A stretch of 64,000 bases of DNA from positions 1 through 64,000 of the forward strand of contig NZ_PNXY01000019.1 of assembly GCF_002879865.1 (NCBI RefSeq). Reading direction: 5' to 3'. The DNA is from Paraburkholderia rhynchosiae. Lineage in GTDB: Bacteria; Pseudomonadota; Gammaproteobacteria; Burkholderiales; Burkholderiaceae. Below, piece after piece: positions 50,894 to 60,325 of this stretch. Both the position numbers and the translations under genes were made by a program. How positions within the stretch are numbered: position 1 is the first letter of the stretch; each line of letters starts with the position of its first letter. Under the pieces are notes generated by a model that saw nothing but the letters and a program-made list of their open reading frames with translations, made no database searches and was not told the origin of the DNA.

Positions 50894-51919
50894 TCAGGAA
50901 AACCGGGATGGGGACTTCGAACCTGTGTCATCGAGCGTTGCGCGAATCGCTGCTTCGATCTCCGCGGCCCCCGGCACGAAGGCATCTTCCAACGGCTTCG
51001 AAAATGGGACCGGGCAGAACTGGGAACCGACCCGCTGCACAGGCGCCTTCAGTTCACGAAACAGCGATTCGTAGATGCGCGACGCGATTTCCGCGCCGAC
51101 TCCGAATGGCTTGACCGCCTCATGCACAACGACAGCGCGGCCCGTTTTAGCCACCGAGGTCAGGATCGTTTCCGTGTCGAGCGGTGAAATCGTCCGCAAA
51201 TCGATCACCTCGCAGGAGATCCCTGACGCACCAAGCTGTTCGGCCACAGCCATCACGTCATGCACGCGGCGGCTATAGGTGATGACGGTCACATCGGTGC
51301 CGGTGCGGACCACGTTGGCTTTGCCGAGCGGAATCCGCACGCCGCGCTCGGGCGCCTTGCCTGGATTCCAATAGGTCGGCATGTTCTCGATGAAGAGGCA
51401 CGGGTCGTCGTCGTCGATGCAGGACAGCATCAGGCCGTAAGCGTCGGCGGGCGTAGACGGCGCCACGACCTTGATGCCTGCAACGTGTGCGAACCATGCT
51501 TCCAGATAGTCGGCGTGCTGGCCACCCGTGCCGAACCCGGCGCCCGTCATCGTGCGGATCACGAGCGGCACATGGGTCTGGCCGCCCGACATGAAGCGCA
51601 ACTTGGCGGCGTGGTTGACGATCATGTCCATCGCGACCGTTGTGAAATTCATCAGCATGATTTCGGCGACCGGACGCATGCCGACGATCGACGCACCAAT
51701 CGCCGCGCCAATGATGGCCTGCTCCGAAATCGGCGTGGAGCGGACGCGCGACGTGCCGTACCTGGTCGACAGACCTTTGGTCACGCCGACAATGCCCCCT
51801 TCCTGCCCGTCGGCCACGTCCTCGCCAAGCACGATGACATTGACGTCCGCGGCCATGGCGTCGTCAAGGGCAAGATTGACGGCCTGAATCGTATTGATGT
51901 CGGTCTGCGTCTGGTTCAT
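50894..51919 (-). CDS. 2-oxoacid dehydrogenase E1 component, beta subunit
   Basis: A 341-residue transketolase-type protein: VIVLGEDVADGQEGGI, PISEQAIIGAAIGASIVGMRPVAE split across the pyrimidine-binding domain, GGQHADYLEAWFAH and the C-terminal VIDLRTISPLD. It is closest in style to acetoin/pyruvate dehydrogenase E1 beta. The ATG overlaps the E1 alpha stop (ATGA). It forms the ThDP-dependent decarboxylase with E1 alpha. Confidence 0.9.
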   Translation of the reverse strand: MNQTQTDINTIQAVNLALDDAMAADVNVIVLGEDVADGQEGGIVGVTKGLSTRYGTSRVRSTPISEQAIIGAAIGASIVGMRPVAEIMLMNFTTVAMDMIVNHAAKLRFMSGGQTHVPLVIRTMTGAGFGTGGQHADYLEAWFAHVAGIKVVAPSTPADAYGLMLSCIDDDDPCLFIENMPTYWNPGKAPERGVRIPLGKANVVRTGTDVTVITYSRRVHDVMAVAEQLGASGISCEVIDLRTISPLDTETILTSVAKTGRAVVVHEAVKPFGVGAEIASRIYESLFRELKAPVQRVGSQFCPVPFSKPLEDAFVPGAAEIEAAIRATLDDTGSKSPSRFS

Positions 51920-52902
51920 GCCAGCACCTCGTCTTTGAAGATATCGCGCCGCAGCTCGGCGACGTCCGGATAGTCGCTCGACAGCGCGAACTCGACAGCC
52001 GCGTCGATTTCCGCGTTGTGGTTCGCTTCCATCTCCGCCAGCTGCGCTTCGGTCGCATGCTTCGCGGCGATCAGCCATGCCCGGAAGAGCGGCACCGGAT
52101 CTTTTGCCACCCACGCCGCCTTTTCGTTCTGGTCCATATAGGCATCCGGGTCGCCGAACACGTGGCCGTGAAAGCGAAATGTATTGGCTTCGATCAACGT
52201 CGGACCGCCGCCTTCGCGGGCCCTCTCGATAGCCTCTCGCGCCACGCGATGCATTGCGATGGGGTCGTTACCGTCGACGGTAATGCCCGGCATCTGATAC
52301 GCCACCGCACGCTGAGCGATGTTCGCCACCGAGGTACCGTACGCGTATTTCGTATGCTCGGCATAGCCATTGTTCTGGCACACGAAAACGACTGGCAGCT
52401 TCCACACCGACGCCAGATTCAGCGATTCGTGGAAAGCGCCGATGTTGGTAGCGCCGTCGCCAAAATAGGCGACTGCGACGCGGGGTTCGCCACGAATCTG
52501 CGCGGCTAGCGCGAGACCGTTCGCAATAGGCATCGAGCTGCCGACAATTCCCGTCGTCACCATCACGCCGGACGCCGGATGCGTGACGTGCATGGGTCCG
52601 CCCTTGCCTTTGCAGGTGCCAGTGGCACGGCCCCCGAACTCGGCCCAAAGATCCTTGAGCGGCACGCCCTTGGCGATCATGTCGTGCACGCCACGATAAA
52701 TCGTGCAGATGTAATCGTCGCTGCCAAGACAGGCGGATACCGCCGATGGAATCACCTCCTGTCCGCGCGGCGAATAATACGGCAGGACCATCTTGCCGGA
52801 TTTGATAACTGCACGAAACCGCTCGTCGTTCTGCTTGATAAGCGTCATGCGCCGATAGATATCGACCAGGACTTCACTGCCAGGCGGCTGATGGACTTTC
52901 AT
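51916..52902 (-). CDS. 2-oxoacid dehydrogenase E1 component, alpha subunit
   Basis: A 328-residue ThDP protein with the GDG...NN cofactor motif (FGDGATNIGAFHES then CQNNGYAE) and CKGKGGPMHV, as in acetoin and branched-chain dehydrogenases. GGAGACCTTCGC precedes the ATG at 52902. It decarboxylates a 2-oxoacid or cleaves a vicinal diketone or acetoin-like compound. No E3 gene is present in the window, so the housekeeping dihydrolipoyl dehydrogenase must be shared. The substrate may be a 2-oxoacid released by the CitE-like lyase or by ring cleavage. Confidence 0.9.
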   Translation of the reverse strand: MKVHQPPGSEVLVDIYRRMTLIKQNDERFRAVIKSGKMVLPYYSPRGQEVIPSAVSACLGSDDYICTIYRGVHDMIAKGVPLKDLWAEFGGRATGTCKGKGGPMHVTHPASGVMVTTGIVGSSMPIANGLALAAQIRGEPRVAVAYFGDGATNIGAFHESLNLASVWKLPVVFVCQNNGYAEHTKYAYGTSVANIAQRAVAYQMPGITVDGNDPIAMHRVAREAIERAREGGGPTLIEANTFRFHGHVFGDPDAYMDQNEKAAWVAKDPVPLFRAWLIAAKHATEAQLAEMEANHNAEIDAAVEFALSSDYPDVAELRRDIFKDEVLA

Positions 52903-52919
52903 GCGAAGGTCTCCTTCGA

Positions 52920-54626
52920 TCACCAGATCGTTTGTGCGCCGCTGGCATGGAGCGCGGCGATGTAACCGAAAACGAACGACGCGCCGATACTGCTGCCCGC
53001 GCCAGGATAACAACGGCCCACAACGGACGCAGTGCAGTTGCCCGTCGCATAGAGCCCGGGAATCAGCGAACCGTCTTCTTTTAGCACGCGAGCATATTCA
53101 TCCGTGACAAGTCCGCCTGCCGTACCGACGTCGCCCGGATACATACGGACTGCGTAAAAGGGCGCCTGCTCGATGGGCCCGAGGTTGGGATTCGGCTTGA
53201 TCGTTGGGTCGCCGTGGCAGCGATCAAAAGCACGTGAACCGCGTCCATAATCGCTGTCCACGCCCGACTCGCAAAAGCCATTGAAGCGCGTGATGGTGTC
53301 CTGCAAACCGACGCTGTCGATACCGCACTTTTGCGCCAGCTCGCTAATCGAGCCAGCCTTGATCATGTACCCACTGTCCAGCCACTGCTGCGGGACCTGA
53401 CCTTGCATTGCCGTGCCCCACGGGTAATACTTGCGCTGACGGCTGTCCATCACCACCCAGCTCGGTACCGCCTTGCCGGTTTCCTTTTGACGCTGGTACA
53501 TGCGTTGGCCGATCTCCATGTAGGCGCCGGCTTCGTCGCAAAAGCGGCGGCCGTCCTGGTCGACCATGATGGAGAACGGCAGCGACAGATCGAGGTGATG
53601 CATGAACGGCAGCGGCGAGCCGTCGGGCGCGCGCGCGCCTTCGGGCAGAGTTTCGTTGGGCCCAAGCGAGGTCACGACCCACCAGGCCTCTTCCATGCAA
53701 TCCACCGCGCCGCCAATCGCGACAGCGGCTTCGAGAACCTCGCCGGTGTCGCCGGGATTGGCGTTTGTCCACGCGCTCGACGACGGCTGCGGCTGATACT
53801 TGCGGCGCATCTCGGCGTTATGTGAAAACCCGCCGGTATTCAATAACACGCCCTCGCGAGCACGCACGCGCATTTCACGTCCGCCGCGCATCGCAATGAC
53901 ACCAACCACCCGCCCGTCCTCTACGATGAGATCGCGCACGGGTGTTTCGGTCCAGATAGGAATGTTTTCGCGCAGCGCTATTTGCAGCATGCGGCCCTGG
54001 ATCGCCGCGCCGTTCGAGACCAGCTCTTTGCCCGTCAGCTTCTGATACAGCATGCGGCCCGCGAGCTGCATCGCCTTGCGTTTGCCGCCCCATGTGCGCT
54101 TGAGCAGGAAAAGCTGTGGGAATTCGTTCGAATTGGCGGGAATCGATACCCCTTTGTAGCGCGAAAGCTTCGGCGCCCATTCGCCCAGTTCCTTAACGTC
54201 GAACAACTTTGCGAGCAGTGAGCGGCCACGAGGTTCACCGCCAGGCAATGTGTCGTAGTAGTCGGACCATCCGTCCGCATAGACGAACTGCATGCCCTGC
54301 TGTTCGAGAAATTCAGCCATCTTTGGGCCGGTGCGCAAATAGGCTTCCCGACGAGCCGGCGACGTTCCGGGCCCTTGATAGGTGACTGCCGCATCGAAGT
54401 ATTCCCGTGCGCGCTCGTACGAATCGGGCACGCCGTGCCGCCGCATCACATGATTGTTCGGCAACCACCAGACACCGCCGGAATACCCCGTCGAGCCACC
54501 GACCTTCGACTGCTTTTCAATGATCAGCGCCTCTTTGCCCGCCGTCTTGCACGCGAGCGCGGCGCACATCGAGCCGCCGCCGCTGCCGACAACCACGAAG
54601 TCATAGGTCGCATCCCAGGCACTCAT
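52920..54626 (-). CDS. FAD-binding dehydrogenase, 3-ketosteroid Delta-dehydrogenase-like
   Basis: A 568-residue flavoprotein of the FRD/KstD superfamily: FVVVGSGGGSMCAALACK (FAD), SKVGGSTGYSGGVWWLPNN, LLNTGGFSHNAEM, and a C-terminal RCYPGAGSSIGASFVFGYIAA holding the tyrosine and glycine typical of KstD active sites. KstD enzymes insert a double bond next to a ring ketone. GGGAGG precedes the ATG at 54626. It is two bases downstream of the Rieske oxygenase stop, implying dehydrogenation of the same ring. Steroid specificity is not implied. Confidence 0.87.
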   Translation of the reverse strand: MSAWDATYDFVVVGSGGGSMCAALACKTAGKEALIIEKQSKVGGSTGYSGGVWWLPNNHVMRRHGVPDSYERAREYFDAAVTYQGPGTSPARREAYLRTGPKMAEFLEQQGMQFVYADGWSDYYDTLPGGEPRGRSLLAKLFDVKELGEWAPKLSRYKGVSIPANSNEFPQLFLLKRTWGGKRKAMQLAGRMLYQKLTGKELVSNGAAIQGRMLQIALRENIPIWTETPVRDLIVEDGRVVGVIAMRGGREMRVRAREGVLLNTGGFSHNAEMRRKYQPQPSSSAWTNANPGDTGEVLEAAVAIGGAVDCMEEAWWVVTSLGPNETLPEGARAPDGSPLPFMHHLDLSLPFSIMVDQDGRRFCDEAGAYMEIGQRMYQRQKETGKAVPSWVVMDSRQRKYYPWGTAMQGQVPQQWLDSGYMIKAGSISELAQKCGIDSVGLQDTITRFNGFCESGVDSDYGRGSRAFDRCHGDPTIKPNPNLGPIEQAPFYAVRMYPGDVGTAGGLVTDEYARVLKEDGSLIPGLYATGNCTASVVGRCYPGAGSSIGASFVFGYIAALHASGAQTIW

Positions 54627-54628
54627 GC

Positions 54629-55987
54629 TCAATTCCTCCCGGCGATGAATTCCCGCAGCGCGCGGTGGAAATTGGACACCGAGGTCTCCTGCAGCGGATT
54701 CGTGCGAGATCCTTTGAAGCCACGCGATTTCATGCCTTGCTGCACGTTCGTCATGTTCTGGAAGTCCTGCCACAGGATCAGACCAAAGTTCTCCAATGCG
54801 TTCTGCTTCCAGTCGTCGACCCCGTAGTAAAACTCACGCTTGAGCGGCGGCTCGGCGCCCGGCGCGTAGCGAACCAGCGACCAGATATCGTAAATGCAGG
54901 AGTCCGGATTGTCGCCGTCGGGACGCGCGCGATAGAACAGCGCACCGTCCGGATAAGGCAGGAAAATGAGGTTTGGAAACACGTGCCAGTCGGCGCCCGC
55001 TCGCCCCATCTGCGCGAAGGAAATATCGGGCCAACCCGCACCTTCCGCGACGGCGGCCTCGCGCTGGAATTCCATGGCTTTCGCCAGAACTTCAAACTGA
55101 TTGCCATTGGGCGCCATTTCGGTCAGCAGACGTTTGGACGCTTCGTAGTCACGCGCGGAATTGATCGCCTTCAGCGTGTCTTCCATCACCTTGAAGAAAT
55201 TGACCAAGCCTTGGCGCACGTCTTCCGGCAGCGGTTTTCCGGTACGCGAGGACGGGCCGCCAATGAAGCGCGTCGCTGTCGCATAGCCGAACATTCCGTG
55301 GCGCCCATAGGCAAAACTGCGGGTGACGTCATCGCCGGCGACGTCGAGCAGTTGCGGGTGCGTTGCCGAGACGTGATAGCCCTCGTTGAACGCCTCTAGT
55401 GCGACCTTCCAGTTGCACGGCAGCCGGATCGACTTGTACCAGCGGTAGCGCATCTTTTCGAACTCGAAGCAGTTCGTGATTTCCGGAACCGGCTCAAGGA
55501 ATTTTGCAAGCGGCTCGGCGTTGGTATCCATGTTGATGAACACGAATCCACCCCATGTATCCACGAGGACTTCCTGCAAGCGCAGATCCTCGTCGGCCAT
55601 GTCGGGGCAGCCTTCCCAATCGCTGCGATCGAGCACGCGTGCGACGCTTCCATCAAGGTTCCATTGCCACCCGTGATAGTTGCAATGAAACTTCGCCGCC
55701 TTGCCGCAGCCGTTCGTCAGACGCCGGCCGCGATGCTGACAGACGTTGTAATAGGCCTTGATCTGGTCTGCGGCTGTGCGCACCACGATGATCGACTCGC
55801 CGATTACGTCAAACGTGACGTAGTCGCCGACGCCCGGAATCTCTTCCAGCCGGCAGGCGACCTGCCACACGCGCGGCCACAAATTTCGCGTCTCCTCGTC
55901 GAGGAACTGCTTCGACAGGTAACTATCCTTGGGCACAAAATCGAGGCGGACAGCATGCTCAAGCGAACTGGTATTCGTGTCACCCAT
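54629..55987 (-). CDS. Rieske oxygenase alpha subunit
   Basis: A 452-residue oxygenase. The Rieske 2Fe-2S ligands are C83/H85 and C102/H105 (CQHRGRR and CNYHGW); the mononuclear iron histidines are H205 and H210 in FNEGYHVSATH. The residue three before the first histidine, usually a bridging Asp, is E202, as in carnitine oxygenase CntA. No beta-subunit gene is nearby, so a homotrimer is likely. The start MGDTNTSS at 55987 follows AAGGAGATATC. It heads the 13-gene minus-strand operon and has its own operator-bearing promoter. Confidence 0.9.
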   Translation of the reverse strand: MGDTNTSSLEHAVRLDFVPKDSYLSKQFLDEETRNLWPRVWQVACRLEEIPGVGDYVTFDVIGESIIVVRTAADQIKAYYNVCQHRGRRLTNGCGKAAKFHCNYHGWQWNLDGSVARVLDRSDWEGCPDMADEDLRLQEVLVDTWGGFVFINMDTNAEPLAKFLEPVPEITNCFEFEKMRYRWYKSIRLPCNWKVALEAFNEGYHVSATHPQLLDVAGDDVTRSFAYGRHGMFGYATATRFIGGPSSRTGKPLPEDVRQGLVNFFKVMEDTLKAINSARDYEASKRLLTEMAPNGNQFEVLAKAMEFQREAAVAEGAGWPDISFAQMGRAGADWHVFPNLIFLPYPDGALFYRARPDGDNPDSCIYDIWSLVRYAPGAEPPLKREFYYGVDDWKQNALENFGLILWQDFQNMTNVQQGMKSRGFKGSRTNPLQETSVSNFHRALREFIAGRN

Positions 55988-56090
55988 TGATATCTCCTTC
56001 ATGGTGTCGCCGGCTTGTGTGCCGATCCTGGATTCCTGCTTCCCGGCGCACCTGCCGATCGAGTCCCCGGCGCGCAGCGGTGGGTATATA

Positions 56091-56135
56091 TGAACGTCGT
56101 TCAAAATACTAGGCTGACGGGAAGAACCTTGTCAA
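56091..56135 (-). promoter_or_regulatory. Promoter with perfect TGAACGTCGTTCA operator (Rieske operon)
   Basis: Reading the minus strand: TTGACA (56135-56130), 18 bases, TAGTAT (56111-56106), two bases, then the perfect palindrome at 56103-56091. The operator would cover +1. This promoter lies between the ETF alpha stop side and the Rieske gene, so the Rieske operon can be expressed independently of ETF. Confidence 0.72.
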
Positions 56136-56147
56136 TCCGGTCCAACG

Positions 56148-57077
<930 letters not shown>

Positions 57078-57079
57078 GG

Positions 57080-57829
57080 TCAGATCACCTTGGCTTCATT
57101 GCGAAGTTTTTCGATCAACGCCTCGACGTCGGACACCATGATTCCGCTCTTGCGCGGCGGCGGTTCGGTCACTTCGAGTACCGTAAGACGCGGCGTCACG
57201 TCCACGCCGAGTGCGTCAGGCGTCAGCGTATCGAGCGGCTTCTTCTTCGCTTTCATGATATTGAGCAACGTCACATAGCGCGGGCTGTTCAGGCGCAAAT
57301 CGGTGGTGACGACTGCGGGAAGATCGAGCGCGACTCGCTCGAGTCCACCGTCGATTTCGCGCGTCACGGTCAGCACACCGTCCGCAAATTCCGTTTTAAA
57401 GGCGAACGTGGCTTGCGGCCAGCCGAGCAATCCGGCGAGTTTCTGACCGGTTTGGCCGGCGTCGTTGTCGATCGCCTGCTTGCCGAGCAGCACCAGTTGC
57501 GGCGCTTCCCGCTCGACGATCGCAGCCATGAGCCCGGCGACAGCGAGCGGCTGCAAATCCGCCGCTGTCTCTACCAGGATGGCGCGGTCGGCGCCCATTG
57601 CCAGCGCTGTGCGCAAAACGTCCTGCGACTGCGAGGTGCCGGCCGAAACCACAACGACCTCGGTTGCGGCCCCGGCTTCCTTGAGCCGCACCGCCTCCTC
57701 CACCGCGATTTCATCGAACGGATTCATGGCCATTTTGACGTTGGCCAGATCCACGCCAGAACCGTCGGTTTTGACACGGGGCTTCACGTTGTAATCGATC
57801 ACCCGCTTCACCGCGACAAGTATTTTCAA
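57080..57829 (-). CDS. Electron transfer flavoprotein beta subunit
   Basis: A 249-residue ETF beta: MKILVAVKRVIDYN, MNPFDEIAVEEAVRLKEAG and LLGKQAIDNDAGQTGQKLA for AMP binding and the dehydrogenase recognition loop. The start is TTG at 57829, six bases after GGAG. First gene of the ETF operon, with a TTGACA promoter and operator at 57851-57895. Confidence 0.93.
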   Translation of the reverse strand: MKILVAVKRVIDYNVKPRVKTDGSGVDLANVKMAMNPFDEIAVEEAVRLKEAGAATEVVVVSAGTSQSQDVLRTALAMGADRAILVETAADLQPLAVAGLMAAIVEREAPQLVLLGKQAIDNDAGQTGQKLAGLLGWPQATFAFKTEFADGVLTVTREIDGGLERVALDLPAVVTTDLRLNSPRYVTLLNIMKAKKKPLDTLTPDALGVDVTPRLTVLEVTEPPPRKSGIMVSDVEALIEKLRNEAKVI

Positions 57830-57850
57830 TTGACGCTCCAGACGCTTTTA

Positions 57851-57895
57851 TGAACAATGTTCTATATTCTGAACCACATCTTTCGCCACTGTCAA
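57851..57895 (-). promoter_or_regulatory. ETF promoter with TGAACAATGTTCT operator
   Basis: On the minus strand TTGACA (57895-57890), 18 bases, CAGAAT (57871-57866), two bases, then the operator (57863-57851), which is one base from TGAAC-N3-GTTCA. The -10 CAGAAT and the two-base gap are the same as at 23850-23893. Confidence 0.68.
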
Positions 57896-57954
57896 CGACA
57901 ACGAAGGTCCATCGAGGCAATGTCAGCTAACGATGGACGGCTATGGAGGCCATC

Positions 57955-58965
57955 ATGAAGCTTTATCGCTGCGCTCGGATCGAAGGCATTACGGGGCTGG
58001 AATTCCGCGAGGAACCGGACCTGCCACCACCGGGACCACATCAGGTGCTGATGAAAGTGAATGCCAGTTCGCTCAATGCTCGCGAACTGCTTTTTATGCG
58101 CGGTGCGCTCGGAGACTGGCTGCAGCCGAACTACATTCCGGTCTCGGACGGTGCGGGCACGGTCATCGCCGTCGGCCCGGGCGTGCGTCGCGTGAAGCCC
58201 GGAGATCGGGTCGTGGCGACGTTCTATGAGAACTGGGTTGGCGGCACGCTGCCGCAGCATTCGGACACGCTGGGACGCGGTGCAATCGTCGAAGGCATGC
58301 TGCGCGAGACGGTTCTGCTTGGCGAAGAAGAACTCGTCGCGATACCGGAGCACCTCTCGGACGAAGAGGCGGCAACGCTGCCATGCGCGGCCCTGACCGC
58401 CTGGAATGCGCTGTGCGAACATGGGCCGCTGCTGCCTGGGCAAACCGTGGTCGTGCAAGGAACCGGCGGTGTTTCGCTCTTTGCACTGCAGTTCGCGAAG
58501 CTTTTCGGCGCACGGGTCATCGCTACCTCGTCGAGCGACGCGAAGCTCGCACGGCTTACGCAACTGGGCGCCGATGCCACCATCAATTACCGCAGCACGC
58601 CGCGCTGGGCGGATGCCGTGCTGGAAGCGACCGACGGCGATGGCGCCGACCTCGTCGTCGAGGTCGGGGGCGCGGCGACCTTCGCCGAATCGGTCGCGGC
58701 CACACGAAAAGGCGGCCGCATCAGTGTGGTGGGCATGCTCACCGGTGTCCCCTCGCCCGGTGATGGTTTCTTCATGCGCGGCCTTTCTATTGCCCCGATT
58801 CACGTCGGGTCCCGCCAGGATTTCGAGACCATGAACCGCGCAATCGGTTTCCATAGACTAAAGCCCGTGATCGATTCGACGTTTGCCTTTGCCGACGTGC
58901 CCGATGCTCTGCGTCACCTGGAAAGTCAGCGCCACTTCGGCAAGATCGTGATTCTGCACGCCTAA
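57955..58965 (+). CDS. MDR superfamily alcohol dehydrogenase / quinone-reductase-like
   Basis: A 336-residue medium-chain dehydrogenase without the catalytic-zinc GHE motif. VQGTGGVSLFALQFAKLFG is the NADP-binding loop, PCAALTAWNAL the linker helix. The start MKLYRCARIEG at 57955 follows GGAGG. Zinc-free MDRs reduce enones or act as quinone or enoyl reductases. It is divergent from the ETF operon and shares the operator region, though no good plus-strand promoter is seen. Confidence 0.84.
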   Translation: MKLYRCARIEGITGLEFREEPDLPPPGPHQVLMKVNASSLNARELLFMRGALGDWLQPNYIPVSDGAGTVIAVGPGVRRVKPGDRVVATFYENWVGGTLPQHSDTLGRGAIVEGMLRETVLLGEEELVAIPEHLSDEEAATLPCAALTAWNALCEHGPLLPGQTVVVQGTGGVSLFALQFAKLFGARVIATSSSDAKLARLTQLGADATINYRSTPRWADAVLEATDGDGADLVVEVGGAATFAESVAATRKGGRISVVGMLTGVPSPGDGFFMRGLSIAPIHVGSRQDFETMNRAIGFHRLKPVIDSTFAFADVPDALRHLESQRHFGKIVILHA

Positions 58966-59064
58966 CGCTTGCCGGTCGGTTGCAACGGATCCCTGTCCAC
59001 AAATCGCGCGGTGCGGCCTGTCGACCCCGCGTATACCCCATTTCGCCAATCTCCGAATGTTGTT

Positions 59065-59085
59065 CATAATGTAGAACATCGTTCG
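59065..59085 (+). promoter_or_regulatory. -10 box with AGAACATCGTTCG operator (SDR at 59163)
   Basis: CATAAT (59065-59070), two bases, then AGAACATCGTTCG (59073-59085), with the GAAC-N3-GTTC core intact. No good -35 is visible (TTCGCC at 59042-59047 is the best placed). It lies 77 bases before the SDR start. Confidence 0.5.
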
Positions 59086-59162
59086 TATCTTCCAATTCCC
59101 TCTGACCGATGCCTGCGCAAGTCCAGCCATCGGTCGGCGCTCGTTGCCGGGAAGACGTGCCA

Positions 59163-59957
59163 ATGAAAATGTTCTCTCTCGATGGTCAGGTTGCACTCGT
59201 CACCGGTGCGTCACGTGGTCTGGGATTCGCGATGGCGAGCGCACTCGCGTCCGCGGGAGCGACCGTCGTGCTCGCCGCCCGCTCCCGCGACAGCCTCGAA
59301 ACCGCCGCCGGGTCCATTCGCGGCACGACTGGCGCCAGTAGCGAACAGGTTGATTTCGAGCCGTTCGATCTCACTGATCACGCCGGCATCGCGACCGCCG
59401 TGCAGAACGTTCTCACGCGTCACGCAAGGATAGACATCCTGCTGAACAACGCCGGCATGTGCGAGTGGTCCGATTTTCTGCAATCAACGCCGGCCATGTG
59501 GCAGCGCACGATGGACACCAACGTTACGGCGGCCTATCTTCTCGCGCAGCAGGTCGCCGCGCCGATGATCGCGCAAGGACACGGGCGCATCATCAACGTC
59601 GGTTCGTACGTTTCGGTCCTGGGACGGGAAAAACTGCAGGCGTATGTAGCAAGCAAGCACGCAGTGGCCGGTCTCACCAAGTCGCTCGGCGCCGAACTGG
59701 GCCGCCACGGCATTCGCTGCAACGGCATCTGCCCCGGCTACTTCATGACCGATATGGCCGAGCCCGTCACGTCGAACCCTCAAATGAAGGAAGTCGTCCG
59801 TTCGCACATTTCAGTCGGACGATGGGGACGCCCCGAAGAACTTGGCGGCGCGGCCGTGTTCCTCGCGTCCGAAGCCAGCTCTTATATGAACGGCCAGATG
59901 CTAATGGTCGACGGCGGTGTGTCGGAGATCCTCTGCTTTCCGATGTCAGTGGTTTAG
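59163..59957 (+). CDS. SDR family oxidoreductase
   Basis: A 264-residue classical SDR: VTGASRGLGFAMASAL, NNAGMCEW, the catalytic Ser in NVGSYVS and YVASK, with GRWGRPEELGGAAVFLAS and MLMVDGG near the end. The start MKMFSLDG at 59163 follows GGGAAG; six bases later is another ATG. It is preceded by its own palindrome and followed by the 368-base promoter region of the DUF1302 gene, so it is a single-gene unit of the regulon. Confidence 0.86.
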   Translation: MKMFSLDGQVALVTGASRGLGFAMASALASAGATVVLAARSRDSLETAAGSIRGTTGASSEQVDFEPFDLTDHAGIATAVQNVLTRHARIDILLNNAGMCEWSDFLQSTPAMWQRTMDTNVTAAYLLAQQVAAPMIAQGHGRIINVGSYVSVLGREKLQAYVASKHAVAGLTKSLGAELGRHGIRCNGICPGYFMTDMAEPVTSNPQMKEVVRSHISVGRWGRPEELGGAAVFLASEASSYMNGQMLMVDGGVSEILCFPMSVV

Positions 59958-60325
59958 CCATTCCTTTGCGCAAAGACCGCTTAACGTAGCGGCGCAGCGC
60001 AACACGCTGTCCGCACTTCAGGGAGCGCGGATGTGGATACTCTCTGCTGATCCGATGAACAGCGCCGGCCTCGCAGTAGTGAAACTACCGCCCTGAACAG
60101 CGTTGACAACCCCCACATGCGTGTTTATATTTGCGAACAGTATTCACATTTCTCCGCTAGACAGTCGGCACAATGTCCAAAAAAACAGAGACGGCGCAAC
60201 TAGCTGGACGCAGTGGTCAACGGTGGACCTCACTCCATCGAGAGTTGAAAAAGAGCGGACACAGTTCCGCAGGCTTAAACGGACATCTGAGCAGTAGGCC
60301 GAAAATTCAACGTAGAGGAGACAAC
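59958..60325 (+). other. 368-base intergenic region: promoter of the envelope module
   Basis: No gene is supported here. The region contains one strong sigma-70 promoter with two operator-like sites (60094-60146, listed separately) and a leader of about 190 bases before the DUF1302 start. An open frame continues upstream from the DUF1302 start to about 60173, but its predicted residues lack a signal peptide and the ribosome binding site AGAGGAG lies at 60314-60320, so this stretch is leader. Confidence 0.7.
60094..60146 (+). promoter_or_regulatory. Strong promoter flanked by two operator copies (DUF1302 operon)
   Basis: TTGACA (60103-60108), 17 bases, TATATT (60126-60131). TGAACAGCGTTGA (60094-60106, one mismatch) overlaps the -35 box, and CGAACAGTATTCA (60134-60146, two mismatches) begins two bases after the -10 box. 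The start point would be near 60138. Two sites bracketing one promoter suggest tight repression. Confidence 0.72.

Noticed and set aside
54629..55987. Calling the Rieske enzyme DitA or a biphenyl/naphthalene dioxygenase
   Set aside because: No beta subunit or extradiol dioxygenase is nearby and the bridging residue is Glu; the substrate cannot be assigned.
60173..60325. N-terminal extension of the DUF1302 protein
   Set aside because: The extension is in frame but would bury the signal peptide; a good ribosome binding site sits immediately before the ATG at 60326.
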